DNA of 64,000 nucleotides from positions 1 through 64,000 of the forward strand of contig JAWKSZ010000017.1 of NCBI GenBank assembly GCA_041402045.1, written 5' to 3'. Below are positions 21,236-31,300 of the stretch, in pieces. A program made the translations under genes and the position numbers. The notes below the pieces were generated by a model, which saw only the letters and a program-made list of their open reading frames with translations, was not told the origin of the DNA and ran no database searches. Position 1 is the stretch's first letter. Each line of letters starts with the position of its first letter. This DNA is from JAGQRJ01 sp041402045 (lineage in GTDB: Bacteria; Planctomycetota; J058).

Positions 21236-24200
21236 GTGGGGGGAACTCCGGACAGCGCCGCTGCTCCGCGCGGATCGGACGGTGACATGGGGGTCAAGCT
21301 CAAGGGGACGCTCGGGCGCTGCTGCGTGCTGGCGGGGCTGCTCGTGCTCAGCGCGTGCGGCTCGGGCGAGCTCAAGGGCCACGTGGGGCGCGACGACGAC
21401 GGTGAGCTGATCACCGACATGAGCCAGGTCCCGGCGCTGGAGGAGGTCTACTCCCAGCCGCGGCGCTACCCCTTCACCGTGGCCGTGGCGCCGCTCTACG
21501 TGGAGTGGGCGGACGGCGGGGTCAACGCCGCCGGCGAGTCCAGCGTGCACCCGCTGACGCTGGCGACCCCCGTGCCCAACGTGGACGTGTCCGACCATGC
21601 CCCGACCCGCGCCTGGCCCGAGGGCGTCGACGCCGAGGAAGAGGCGCTGATCCTCGAGGCGCTGCGCAAGGGCTTCGTGCGCGAGGAGGAGGGCGAGGCG
21701 CCCGCCGAGGGCGAAGGCGCGGGCCCCGACGAAGCCCTCGGACCAGCGACCGGCCCCGAGGAGGGCGTGGGCCCCGACGAGGGCACGATCCCCGACGAGG
21801 GTGAGGGCACCGACGAGGGCACTGGCCCCGACGAGGGTGAGGGACCCGACGAGGGCATGGGCCCCGACGAAGGCATGGGACCCGACGAAGGGGGTGAGGG
21901 CACCGAGGAAGGCACGCCCGACGACGGCACGCCCGACGAAGGCACGACCCCCGGGGAAGGCACGCCCGACGAGGGGACGACTCCCGAAGAAGACACCGAC
22001 GAGGGCGCGACTCCCGACGAGGGCACGAGCCCCGACGAAGGCGCTGGCCCCGACGAGGGCGGCGAGGACGAGGGGACCCCGGGCGGCGACCCGTGGGCCG
22101 ACAGCGGGACCGTCCCCGCGACCCCGACCGCCGCAGAGGAAAGCAGCGACACGGGGACCGAGCCGACGCCGGTGCCGGTCGAGGAGCCCGCGGACGACGA
22201 GCCCGCCGACGCCGGGTCCGAGCCCGACTATCCGTGGCCGGAGTCCGAAGGGCGGCCGAGCGAGGGCGACCCGCTGCCGCTCGAGACCGAGGCGCCGGAG
22301 CCCAGGGACGACGCGCCCGCGGACGAAGCGCCGGCGGAGCCCAGGGACGACGCGCCCGCGGACGAAGCGCCGGCGGAGCCCAGGGAAGACGCGCCCGCGG
22401 ACGAAGCGCCGGCGGAGCCCATGGACGACGCGCCCGCGGACGAGGCGGCGGCGGAGCCCATGGACGACGCGCCCGCGGACGAAGCGCCGGCGGAGCCCAT
22501 GGACGAAGCGCCCGCGAACGACGCGCCGGCGGGCGACCCTTGGGCCGACAGCGGAACGGTCCCGGACGCGGTGGACGAGTCGCCCGTGGACGAGGCGCCG
22601 GCCACGCCCATGGACGAGTCGCCCGTGGACGAGGCGCCGGCCACGCCCATGGACGAGTCGCCCGCGGACGAGTCGCCCGCGGACGAGTCGCCGGCCACGC
22701 CCATGGACGAGGCGCCGGTGGACGAGGCGCCCGCCGAGGATCCCTGGCGCGACAGCGGGGTCCTGCCCGAGCACAGCCTGCGCCTGCGCCGGCTGCTGCG
22801 TCGCTACCCCAGCCGCAACGCCGCGCCGCCGCCGGACGGCGACGAGGACGCGCCCCTGGCCGCCGACGACGAGGAGGGCGAGGACGAGGACGCCGACGCT
22901 CCCGCCGAGGAGCCGGCCGAGGAGCCCACCGAGCCCGAGGCGCCGAGCGAGGACACGAGCGGCGACCCGCTGAGCGCGGCCGACCTCGTGCTCCCCGCCC
23001 CCGACGCGCAGAGCGCGCGGCTGGGGCTCTTGCTGCCCGAGGGCTTCAGCGTCGAGGGCGAGCACCCGCTGCGGATCCGCGACGCCGAGAGCCTGTTGGC
23101 CGAGCTCGACGCGCGGCCCACGAGCCTGGCCGAGGGTCAGGACACCTTGGACGGCCTGCAGGGCGTGGTGCCCGGCGAGCTGGGCGAGGAGGAGCCCCAG
23201 GCGATCGAGCTCGGCGGCGAGCCCGGGGTCAAGTTCACCCTGGTGCGCAGCGACGGCACGCGCTGGGTGGCGTGGGGGGCCCTGGTCGACGGTCAGGCCT
23301 TCGTGCTCACGAGCCCGGCCGACGCGGACCCCGAGCTGCAGCAGACGCTCTTGAGCTCGGTCGAGTTCGCCGGGCCGGCGCCGGCGCCGACCCCGACCGA
23401 GGACCCCGCCGAGGTCGCCGCGCGCCAGGAGCGCGAGGCCGCGCGCGCCCGCGAGTCGGACACCTTCGAGGGCAAGAACTTCGCGATCTCCGAGGGCGGC
23501 TGGCAGGACCGGACCGTCGGGCTCCTGCGCCAGTTCGGCGTGTTCGAGCGCGTGGAGAAGATCGAGTTCAGCCAGGACAGCCAGCGGCAGAACCCGCTCG
23601 AGCTGCTCCCGCTGGCGGACCTCGCCGGCGCCGACATGCTGCTCGTGGCGACCCTGCGCCGGAACAAGGTGAGCTACCAGGGGATCAACGCGGCCTACGC
23701 CGGGGACTTCGTGCTGTGGCTGACCCTGTGGTGGCCGAGCGCGATCTGGCCCGGGGTCTCGAGCGAGGACTACCGCGCCGACGTGGAGCTGCAGGTCGAG
23801 CTGCTCGACGTGCGCTCGCAAGAGGTGCTCTGGAGCAAGACCTACCGCCACGACGAGACCCTGGCGCTCTCGACCCCCGAGCGGGGCTGGGTGCCCTGGG
23901 GGGTGGTCTTCGCCCGCTTCGGCGTGCTGACCGACGGCATGCTGGCCGGGGCCGGCGAGCACGTGCGCACGCCGACCTGGCTCGAGGTGGAGTACCAGAT
24001 CCTGCGCGACCTGTGGTCGGTGGAGGGCTTCAAGGGGGTGGTCGACACCCAGACCTTCGAGGAGCGGATCAACACCCACGTCGAGCCCCGGCGCCTGGCG
24101 CTGGTGGCCGGCGTCTCGACCTACGGCTCGCGGGCGCGGCCGGTGCTCGACGCGCTGGGGGCCGAGCGCGCCGCGGCGCGCGGGGAGACCCTCGAGGACC

Positions 24201-25063
24201 TGCGCGAGACCTACGGGGACGACGAGCTGACCTTCGGCGTGCGGCCCTACGCCCAGGCCGACGTCGAGCGCCTGGACCAATTCCTGCGGGAGCAGGGCAA
24301 CTTCAACCAGGACTTCTCGCGCAGCCTCTCGGGCCCCGCGGCGACCCGCACCCGGCTCAAGGCCGGGCTGCGCCAGCTGGCCCGCGCGCGCCGCGACGAC
24401 CCGGTGCTGCTCTACCTCAACCTGCGGACCGCGGTGGTGGACGACCCCGAGGCTCCCGGCGACCGCCTGCGCAAGTACCTCCTGCCCTACGACGCCGACC
24501 TCGCCGCGCTGGAGGCGATCCTCGCCCAGCCCGCGACCCCCGAGCGCCGGCTGGCGCTCGTGGCCGAGCTCGAGCGCACCGCGATCTCCTTCGAGTGGCT
24601 GGAGGAGACCTTCAACCACGCCAGCCTGGAGGACCACCGCTACCTCCAGAGCCGCGAGGTGCTGATCGTGCTCGACACCGCGTTCCCGGACCCGGTGCTC
24701 GGGCTGCGCTACGCCCCTGAGTTCGCCGCGCGTCGCGACGAGGAGGCCGAGCTGCGCCTGAGCAGCGACTTCCTCGAGCCCCTGGCCCAGGTGCCCGGGC
24801 GGCTGGTGGTCGTGGGCGCGCAGTTCTTCGAGCGTCCGCTGGACGTGGTGCCGAAGCACGCCGGCGGCCTGGTGTATCACCTCCTGCGCGGCGCGCTGGA
24901 GGACGGCCGGGTGAGCATGGGTCAAGACGCGACCAAGCCGATCGGGCGCCTCCTGGACTACGCCCGGCGTCAGATCGAGAAGGAGTCGCGGACCCTGAAC
25001 CGAGCGCAGTCGGTGCTCGTCCTGGGCACGAACCGCGACTTCCCCGTGGTGGACCGGCGGTGA
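21236..25063 (+). CDS. Lipoprotein with acidic repeats and a caspase-like domain lacking the catalytic dyad
   Basis: A 1275-residue predicted lipoprotein. GTG 21236 is favoured by the ribosome site GGGGGAGGAG just upstream; ATG 21287 is the alternative. The lipobox LVLSAC puts the lipidated Cys at residue 41 (24 from the ATG). Two low-complexity blocks follow: DEG-rich (about 160-285) and a 13-residue PMDDAPADEAPAE-type repeat (about 355-500). Near 700-930 is a globular region with GADMLLVATLRRNK that resembles lipoprotein assembly-factor folds. Residues about 950-1250 look like peptidase C14: LALVAGVSTYG, YLLPYDADLA. However, the His motif reads YLNLRTAV instead of a GHG, and the Cys motif reads LIVLDTAFPDP instead of LDAC, so activity is not expected. 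Its stop overlaps the phosphatase start, so the two are coupled. Confidence 0.8.
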   Translation: MGGTPDSAAAPRGSDGDMGVKLKGTLGRCCVLAGLLVLSACGSGELKGHVGRDDDGELITDMSQVPALEEVYSQPRRYPFTVAVAPLYVEWADGGVNAAGESSVHPLTLATPVPNVDVSDHAPTRAWPEGVDAEEEALILEALRKGFVREEEGEAPAEGEGAGPDEALGPATGPEEGVGPDEGTIPDEGEGTDEGTGPDEGEGPDEGMGPDEGMGPDEGGEGTEEGTPDDGTPDEGTTPGEGTPDEGTTPEEDTDEGATPDEGTSPDEGAGPDEGGEDEGTPGGDPWADSGTVPATPTAAEESSDTGTEPTPVPVEEPADDEPADAGSEPDYPWPESEGRPSEGDPLPLETEAPEPRDDAPADEAPAEPRDDAPADEAPAEPREDAPADEAPAEPMDDAPADEAAAEPMDDAPADEAPAEPMDEAPANDAPAGDPWADSGTVPDAVDESPVDEAPATPMDESPVDEAPATPMDESPADESPADESPATPMDEAPVDEAPAEDPWRDSGVLPEHSLRLRRLLRRYPSRNAAPPPDGDEDAPLAADDEEGEDEDADAPAEEPAEEPTEPEAPSEDTSGDPLSAADLVLPAPDAQSARLGLLLPEGFSVEGEHPLRIRDAESLLAELDARPTSLAEGQDTLDGLQGVVPGELGEEEPQAIELGGEPGVKFTLVRSDGTRWVAWGALVDGQAFVLTSPADADPELQQTLLSSVEFAGPAPAPTPTEDPAEVAARQEREAARARESDTFEGKNFAISEGGWQDRTVGLLRQFGVFERVEKIEFSQDSQRQNPLELLPLADLAGADMLLVATLRRNKVSYQGINAAYAGDFVLWLTLWWPSAIWPGVSSEDYRADVELQVELLDVRSQEVLWSKTYRHDETLALSTPERGWVPWGVVFARFGVLTDGMLAGAGEHVRTPTWLEVEYQILRDLWSVEGFKGVVDTQTFEERINTHVEPRRLALVAGVSTYGSRARPVLDALGAERAAARGETLEDLRETYGDDELTFGVRPYAQADVERLDQFLREQGNFNQDFSRSLSGPAATRTRLKAGLRQLARARRDDPVLLYLNLRTAVVDDPEAPGDRLRKYLLPYDADLAALEAILAQPATPERRLALVAELERTAISFEWLEETFNHASLEDHRYLQSREVLIVLDTAFPDPVLGLRYAPEFAARRDEEAELRLSSDFLEPLAQVPGRLVVVGAQFFERPLDVVPKHAGGLVYHLLRGALEDGRVSMGQDATKPIGRLLDYARRQIEKESRTLNRAQSVLVLGTNRDFPVVDRR
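21690..22740 (+). repeat. Acidic low-complexity repeats inside the lipoprotein gene
   Basis: Positions about 21700-22080 encode DEG-P/T-based units such as GPDEG, GTPDEG and GEGTDEG. Positions about 22302-22540 hold six 39-bp units encoding PMDDAPADEAPAE variants. Positions 22575-22730 hold DESPVDEAPATPM units. The phrase PWADSGT or PWRDSGV recurs three times and borders these blocks. The region probably forms a flexible, strongly negative tether. Confidence 0.85.
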
Positions 25064-26964
25064 GCTCCTCCCCGCCGGAGACCGTGCGCCTGCTCAGCGA
25101 GATCGCCCACAAGCTGGACTACGCGATCAACTCGGCGAGGAAGCTCGGCGCGCCGAGCGCGGAGGGGCAGCTCGACCCGGCGATCCTGCAGACGATCGCG
25201 GCCTTGTTCGCGCCCCAGTCCACGGAGCAGCTCTACGAGCGGGTCATGGACCTGGCGGTGCTGGTCACCGGCGCCGAGCGCGGGTTCCTGATGCTCGTCG
25301 AGGAGGGGCGCAAGCTGCGCTACAAGGTCGGGCGCTCGATCGACCGCAAGACCCTGGAGGAGGAGAGCGAGACCTCGCGCACGGTGATCCGGCAGGTGGT
25401 CTCCACCGGGCAGGCGGTGTTCCTGGCGGACACCTCCAAGTCGCAGCAGGGGTCGCTGACCTCGTCCTCGATCCGCGGGCTGCGCATGCGCTCGATCCTC
25501 TGCGTCCCGATCCTGTTCGGCGACCTGGTGGGCGGGGTGATCTACCTCGACACCCGGCTCCTGGTGCAGACCTTCAAGGACCAGAGCCTCGAGCTCCTGC
25601 AGTACGTGGCGGTGCTCGCCACCGAGGCCCTCGGCGCCCACGGCGACCGCGCGCGCCTGGAGGGCCTGGACCCCGACGCCGGCAAGCTGCAGCAGAACTT
25701 CGAGCGCCTGCTCGACGTGGGCCAGGCCATGAGCTCGACCCTCGTGCTCGACGAGCTACTCGAGCTCGTGATCGAGAAGGTGCTCGAGATCACCCGCGCC
25801 GACCGCGGGTTCCTGATGCTGATCGAGCCCGGCGGCGCCGACCCGGTGTTCAAGATCGGGCTCAACTGGAACAAGAAGGACGGCCCCGCCCGGCGCCTGC
25901 GGCGCCTGACCGAGAGCCAGTTCCAGTTCTCGCGCACGACGGTCAAGCGCGCGATCACCGAGAAGTCGAGCGTGGTGTTCAAGGACGCGGGGGACGCGGA
26001 CCCCTCGGTCTCCATGATGCAAATGGAGCTGAACAGCGTCATGGTCACGCCCCTGATCGAGAAGGGCGAGGTCCTGGGGCTGATCTACGTCGACTCGAAG
26101 ATGTCCAACAAGGAGTTCGGCGAGAGCGACGTGCAGCTGTTCGAGGCCCTCGCGGGCCAGGCCGCCGTGGGGCTCAAGAACGCGCTGCTCTACAGCCAGG
26201 TCGCCGTGCAGCAGCGGATCGAGAGCGAGATCGCGATCGCCTCCCAGCTCCAGGCCGACCTCTGCCCCAAGGTCCTGCCCCGGATCCAGGGGATCGAGTA
26301 CTGCGGGTTCATGCAGCCCGCCCGCGAGGTCGGCGGCGACTACTACGACTTCGTCGAGGACCCCGAGCGCCTGGGGCAGCACCTCTCGATCGTGGTCGGC
26401 GACGTGAGCGGCAAGGGCCTGGGCGCGGGCATGGTGGCGGTCATGGCCCGCTGCTTCCTGCGCTCCATGCTCGGGGCCTACGGCCCCGACGACCCCTCCA
26501 TGCTCTTGACTTACCTGAACGCCACGCTCACCGGCGAGCTCAAGCCCGGGAGCTTCATGACCATGCTGCTCCTGACCTGGGACGCGCAGCGCAGCGCGGC
26601 GCGCTACGCCTCCGCCGGGCACGAGAACCTGATCGTGTGGCGCCAGTCCACGCGCCAGGCCGAGGTGATCCCGTCGGGCGGCTCGCCCCTCGGCCTCTCG
26701 GTGACCACCGGCTCGCGCACGCCCAACACCGAGATCCCGCTCCAGCCGGGCGACACCCTCGTGCTCTACACCGACGGCGTGACCGAGGCCATGGACCCCA
26801 AGGACGAGGAATACACCCTCGAGCGCCTGGTGGACCTGGTGAACGCCCACGGCGGCGGCAGCCCACAGCGGATCCAGGACGCGCTGCTCGCGGACCTCAA
26901 CGCCCACCGCGGCCCCCGGGAGCCCTCGGACGACATTACGTTCGTGATCCTGCGCAGGACCTGA
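25060..26964 (+). CDS. GAF-GAF-SpoIIE/PP2C phosphatase (RsbU-like)
   Basis: A 634-residue cytoplasmic protein. Two GAF domains (about 38-200 and 215-385) each contain RGFLMLxE and VGGVIYLD or LGLIYVDS signatures, and could sense a small ligand or redox state. The C-terminal PPM-type phosphatase (about 400-634) has the metal-binding aspartates in GGDYYDF (near 424), VVGDVSGKG (near 445), YTDGVTEA (near 570) and SDDITFV (near 623). The catalytic core looks complete. SpoIIE/RsbU phosphatases dephosphorylate STAS-domain proteins, and a STAS-like gene begins this operon. Translation starts at GTG 25060, overlapping the TGA of the lipoprotein gene by four bases. The target is inferred, not shown. 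Confidence 0.9.
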   Translation: MSSSPPETVRLLSEIAHKLDYAINSARKLGAPSAEGQLDPAILQTIAALFAPQSTEQLYERVMDLAVLVTGAERGFLMLVEEGRKLRYKVGRSIDRKTLEEESETSRTVIRQVVSTGQAVFLADTSKSQQGSLTSSSIRGLRMRSILCVPILFGDLVGGVIYLDTRLLVQTFKDQSLELLQYVAVLATEALGAHGDRARLEGLDPDAGKLQQNFERLLDVGQAMSSTLVLDELLELVIEKVLEITRADRGFLMLIEPGGADPVFKIGLNWNKKDGPARRLRRLTESQFQFSRTTVKRAITEKSSVVFKDAGDADPSVSMMQMELNSVMVTPLIEKGEVLGLIYVDSKMSNKEFGESDVQLFEALAGQAAVGLKNALLYSQVAVQQRIESEIAIASQLQADLCPKVLPRIQGIEYCGFMQPAREVGGDYYDFVEDPERLGQHLSIVVGDVSGKGLGAGMVAVMARCFLRSMLGAYGPDDPSMLLTYLNATLTGELKPGSFMTMLLLTWDAQRSAARYASAGHENLIVWRQSTRQAEVIPSGGSPLGLSVTTGSRTPNTEIPLQPGDTLVLYTDGVTEAMDPKDEEYTLERLVDLVNAHGGGSPQRIQDALLADLNAHRGPREPSDDITFVILRRT

Positions 26965-27024
26965 GGGGAGCTCTGGCGCCGACCAGGTCGCAGGGGGGGT
27001 AGAGGCCGCCAGCTCTGAAGTGGG

Positions 27025-27206
27025 GTAGGGGCGGGGCTATCGGCTTATCCCCGCCCGGGGGTGTCCGTCCCTCCACCTCTCGCTTCACGGGGACCCAGCG
27101 CTGACCGCGGGAGCAACCGCGGGGGCACACGCGCGGCGCCCTTCTCCCGCGGAAGCGGCCCGACGCCCGCGGGCGGGGGTAAACCCTGGGTAAACCCCGC
27201 CCCTAC
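27025..27206. repeat. Inverted-arm element related to the one at 7181-7341
   Basis: Positions 27025-27075 read GTAGGGGCGGGG, a loop, then CCCCGCCCG and a GTCCGTCCCTCC end, clearly related to 7181-7222. Positions 27191-27206 carry the inverse arm GTAAACCCCGCCCCTAC. The arms are about 115 bases apart, close to the spacing in the first element. Confidence 0.65.
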
Positions 27207-27245
27207 CCCTGGGTGGGCCCCCGCGCAGGATTGGAGAGGCTCCGC

Positions 27246-27277
27246 CGATCCACACCTCCTTCGATCCACACCTCCTT
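27246..27277. repeat. 16-bp tandem duplication
   Basis: CGATCCACACCTCCTT occurs twice in direct contact (27246-27261 and 27262-27277). Confidence 0.9.
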
Positions 27278-27447
27278 GCTTCATGCGTCCAGCCCACGCG
27301 GGTCGAGCTCACGAGCCCCCGAGGCTCCGGCAGAGCACGCCACACCTGTCGGGAGCGACAGCTCTGTCCCGGGGCCGCGGGCTCGCGCCGGGACTTGGGC
27401 TGGCGGCGTGGGGCTTGCACGAGGGAGGGCGAAAGGACCCTCTTCCC

Positions 27448-28011
27448 ATGACCACCTCCGCTCCCTCCTGGACCAGGCCGGCCAGCGAGGCGTCGTCGAG
27501 CAAGGGCGCCAAGGTGCGCGAGGCCGGGCGCGGGAGCCACCTGCGCGACTACTGGCCCCTCGCCTGCCTGGTGCTCGTGTGCGGGCTCGCCGCCCTCGCG
27601 ATCTCGACCGGCTTCGCGACCCTCGCCATGCGCCCCTTCATGCACGCCTACATGGGCGTGTTCCTCAGCGTGTTCGCGCTGCTGAAGCTGTTCGACCCCA
27701 GCGGGTTCGCGGACGGGTTCCAGATGTACGACCTGCTCGCGAAGCGCGGGCGGGTCTATGCCTACGTCTACCCCGTCCTCGAGCTCGGCCTCGGCCTCGG
27801 CTACCTGAGCTTCCTCTGGCCGACGGCGATCTACGCCGCCACGATCGCCGTGTTCACCTTCGGCGCGCTGGGCGTGATCTCGGCGCTGCGACGCGGACTG
27901 GATATCGAGTGCCCCTGCATGGGCTCGATCCTCAGCGTGCCCCTCTCGACCGTGACCCTCACCGAGGACGGCTTCATGGTGGGCATGGCGATCGCCCTCC
28001 TCGCGCTCTAA
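27448..28011 (+). CDS. MauE/DoxX-like membrane protein
   Basis: A 187-residue protein with about four membrane helices after a polar N-terminus of some 38 residues. The stretch FMHAYMGVFLSVFALLKLFD followed by an FADGFQMYDLLAKR segment and YVYPVLELGLG is characteristic of the MauE-type membrane proteins, several of which are tied to redox or heavy-metal functions. A CPCMG motif near residue 155, followed by PLSTVTLTEDGFMVGMA, is shared by that group. The two cysteines could bind metal or take part in thiol exchange. ATG 27448 lies after the G-rich stretch GAGGGAGGGCGAAAGG. It is isolated: repeats precede it, and the giant surface-protein gene follows after a 319-base gap. Confidence 0.75.
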   Translation: MTTSAPSWTRPASEASSSKGAKVREAGRGSHLRDYWPLACLVLVCGLAALAISTGFATLAMRPFMHAYMGVFLSVFALLKLFDPSGFADGFQMYDLLAKRGRVYAYVYPVLELGLGLGYLSFLWPTAIYAATIAVFTFGALGVISALRRGLDIECPCMGSILSVPLSTVTLTEDGFMVGMAIALLAL

Positions 28012-28330
28012 GTCCCCGCCCTCGGGTGGACGTCGCGAGAGCTTGAGCCCTTTCGTTCTGAAACCCTTGACGAGAGGAGGTCAAGCGATTGCGTTGGAAG
28101 GGTTGCGCCGCCATTTCGATTCTGGAACCCGAGGGTGGGGTTCAAGACGAAAGCCCCGGGACAGGATCGCTCGGCGAGGCTGGGATCCGTCCATCCAGCG
28201 ACCCCTCGAAGTCACTGCGATAACGAGACTTCTGTCGATTCTGAGTGGCGTTGTACCCCGCGACTTAGGTAGCCTCTTGGGCACGGCATTTCCTGGGCAC
28301 GAGCCCGTTCGCCGCGCCGGGAGGGGGACC
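28012..28330 (+). other. Long leader/intergenic region before the giant surface-protein gene
   Basis: These 319 bases are visibly less GC-rich than the neighbouring genes and carry no credible gene, although the downstream frame stays open through most of it. Possible stem-loops are GAACCC...GGGTTC (28126-28146 area) and GGATC...GATCC (near 28166-28190). A GGGAGGGGG ribosome site lies just ahead of ATG 28331. Structured leader RNA is possible; I could not match it to a known riboswitch. Confidence 0.5.
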
Positions 28331-31300
28331 ATGCACCACGCAACGACCACCCAACGTCTGTTCGGGGGCCTCGCGCTCATCGTCCTCGCCGCCGGCTCCG
28401 CCTGGGGCCAGGACTGGACCGGCGACGCCGCGCCGATCGGGAGCTGGACCAACACCGGCAACTGGCAAGGCGGCAACGTCCCCGACACAGCCGGAGAGAA
28501 CCCGCGCTTCAACGACCAGTCAGGCGACGACGCGGATTGCACCCTCGAAAACGGAAACGGCCCGATCACCGTCGGCAACCTGACCATGAACACCAGCGCC
28601 GGCTACGACGGCACGCTCACCCTGCGCGATACACTGAACTGCACCGACTTCCTCTTTACGGACACGGGTGCTAACGGCAGCGTGGTGATCGACGCTACCG
28701 GTGCGCTGAACGTCGCCGACGACCTCGGGTTTACTACCCAGGGCAGTCTTACCAACAACGGCACGATTACGTTCACCACGAGCGCCAACGCCGGCGACTG
28801 GTCTAGCAAGGTGGGGGTCAACTGGGGCAATGTCGTGTTCGACAAGGGCGTGGGCAACACCACCACCCTTCAAAACGCCACCTCAGTCAACGACCTGACG
28901 CTTACCAGCGGAATCCTCAACCTAAATGGTCAGGCCCTAACCGTAAACGGTGACCTTGTCCTCAATGGGGGTGATCTCCTCCTCGGCGGAGCAACGCTCA
29001 CCGTGGTCGGCAACGTCACCATCAACAACGGAACCCTCAACGTGGGCAACACGAGCATGGGGACCCTCGACGTCGGCGGCCTGCTTACCCTTGGCGACGG
29101 TGTAGGGATCGCGGGAACTGCTGTGTTGAACATGATTGGCGGCGGCGGTCAGGTGCAGGCCGGCGGCGGTTTCGTCGTGAACTCACCGGACGGGACGTAC
29201 AGCTTCGGCAGCGGCTCCCTGCTCCTTGACGGCGCGGGCACCTGGAGCGGCCCCGGGGTCGACTTCGGGCCAGTGACCGTCACCGCAGCCAGCGTGAACC
29301 CGAACAGCACGATCCAGACGGGGCTGCTCACGATCACGGGCGTGACCCTGTCCTTCGGCACCGGAGAGAACCTAACGGCGACCGGGATCTCGGGCACGGG
29401 AACCCTGAGTACCAGCGCCGGGACCGCCACAGTGACCACTAGCGGCGGGTTGACCGTGAGCGCCTTCAACGGCGGCACCGGGGCCCTGACCTTCAGCGGC
29501 GCCGGGACCTGGAGCAGCGGCGGGACCGTGACCACGACCCCGATCGTGATCGCCACCGGCGGCGGGACCGTGGCCACCACCGGGATCAAGTCCACCGGCG
29601 CTCTGACCCTCACCACCGGCGTCCTGGCCACCGGGGCCAACCTCACCGTGGCCAGCGCCACCCTCAACGGCGGGACCCTGGACCTCACCGGCGACCAGGT
29701 CACCGTCAGCGGGACCACCGCCTTCAACGGCGCGGCGGTCACCGTCGGGGGCGGCTCGCTCCTGACCCTCACCGGCAACGTCTCGGCGGCCGTGGCCGGC
29801 GGCTCGCTCACTCAGACCGGCGGGCAGGTGACCCTCACCGGCGCGACCCTCGACCTCGACAGCGTCACCTGGTCGGCCACCGCCGGCTCCACCGTGTTCA
29901 ACCGCGCGGGCAGCAGCGCGCTGAGCCTCGGCGCCAACGTCGACTTCTTCAACACGACCGTCAACGCCGGCACCACCGTCACCGTGGGCGGGAGCAACGC
30001 CTTCGACGTAGACGGGACCCTCGCCGTCAACGGGACCCTGACCCTGGGCGGCGCCACCGCCACCGTCGCCGGCGCGATCACCGTCGCGGGGGGCGGCTCG
30101 ATCACCGCCACCGCCGTGGGCCTCAGCGCGGCCTCGAACCTGACCCTCAACGGAACCCTCGCCCACACCGGCCAGACCGTGAGCCTTGGTGGGACCTTCG
30201 GCGGCTCGGGGACCCTGAACTCGGGCACCGGCACGCTCTCGATCGCCGGCGCCACCGCCAACTTCAGCGGCCTCGGGACCTACACCTCGACCGGGACCGT
30301 GACCCTCAACGGCGCCGGTCAGACCCTCACCCCGCGCGCAGCGACGAGCTTCGCGGGGCTCACGATCAGCCAGGGCGCGGCGGGCCAGACCGTGACCGTG
30401 GCCACCAACTCCCTCAGCGTGAGCGGGAATTTGCTGATCACCCAGGGCGTGCTGTCGCTGACTCAGACCACGAGCGTGACGGGCTCGGCGACCGTGCAGA
30501 GCGGCGGCACGCTCAGCGCCACTGCTGCGACCCTGACCCACACCTTCTCGAGCGGCCTGCAGGTCAACTTGGGCGGCGCCGCGAGCTTTGCCCCTGGGGC
30601 CGCCGGCGGCATGACCGTGATCTTCGGGAACAGCACCTCCTCGGTGATCGCGGGCAGCTTGACCGTGACCGGCGTGGCGGGGCTGACCAACTACGTGACC
30701 CTGCGCAACCCGACCCCCGGCGTCGACGCCGGCGAGTGGGGGATCACCCCCACGGGTACCGTCATGGTCACCCGCGCCGTGGTCGAGGACTCGAACGCCA
30801 CCGCGGGGATCAGCGCGAGCACGAGCTTCGACGCCGGCGGCAACACCAACTGGACCTTCGCCGCCAAGACCACGCGCTGGATCTCAGCGGTCGCCGGGGC
30901 CTGGAGCGTGCACACCAACTGGTCCGAGTTCGCCCCCGTCGACGGCGACGTGGTCGAGTTCACCAACGTCGCGGGCCAGACGGGCAACAGCACCGTGGAC
31001 CTCGCCGGCCTGGACCTGGACGCCCTGGTCATGAACGCCTCGGGCAGCTACCCCGGCGTGCTCACGATCTCGAACGCGCTGCACACCACCAACGCGGTCA
31101 CCGCCACCTCGATCCTCGCGGGCACGGTCCAGGTCAACACCAACCTCACCGTGGACGGGAACCTGACCCAGGTGGCCGGCACGATCAGCGTCCCGGCCAG
31201 CGTGACCCTCCAAGTGGGCATGACCCTGACCACCGGCGCGGTGCTCTCGATCGCCGCCAGCGGCGTCGGCGACTTCAACGGCGCCGTGGTCCTCAACGGC

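Larger units (their letters stand above)
26965..27447. other. Intergenic region with REP/MITE-like repeats
   Basis: The 483 bases between the phosphatase and the MauE-like gene contain no credible gene. They hold the inverted-arm element (27025-27206), a duplicated 16-mer (27246-27277) and a copy of the CGCGCAGGAxTGGAGAGGCT motif (near 27223). That motif also occurs near 7448, so this gap and the 7.1-7.5 kb gap share several elements. I see no convincing promoter. Confidence 0.7.

Noticed and set aside
27061..27447. N-terminal extension of the MauE-like protein
   Set aside because: The frame is open upstream, but the sequence is the repeat region and has no family similarity. A good start follows at 27448.
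28078..28200. c-di-GMP (GEMM) riboswitch before the giant surface-protein gene
   Set aside because: A GACGAAAGCCCCGG stretch is reminiscent of the family, but the conserved GGCAAACC-like and tetraloop parts are missing, so it does not meet the evidence standard.
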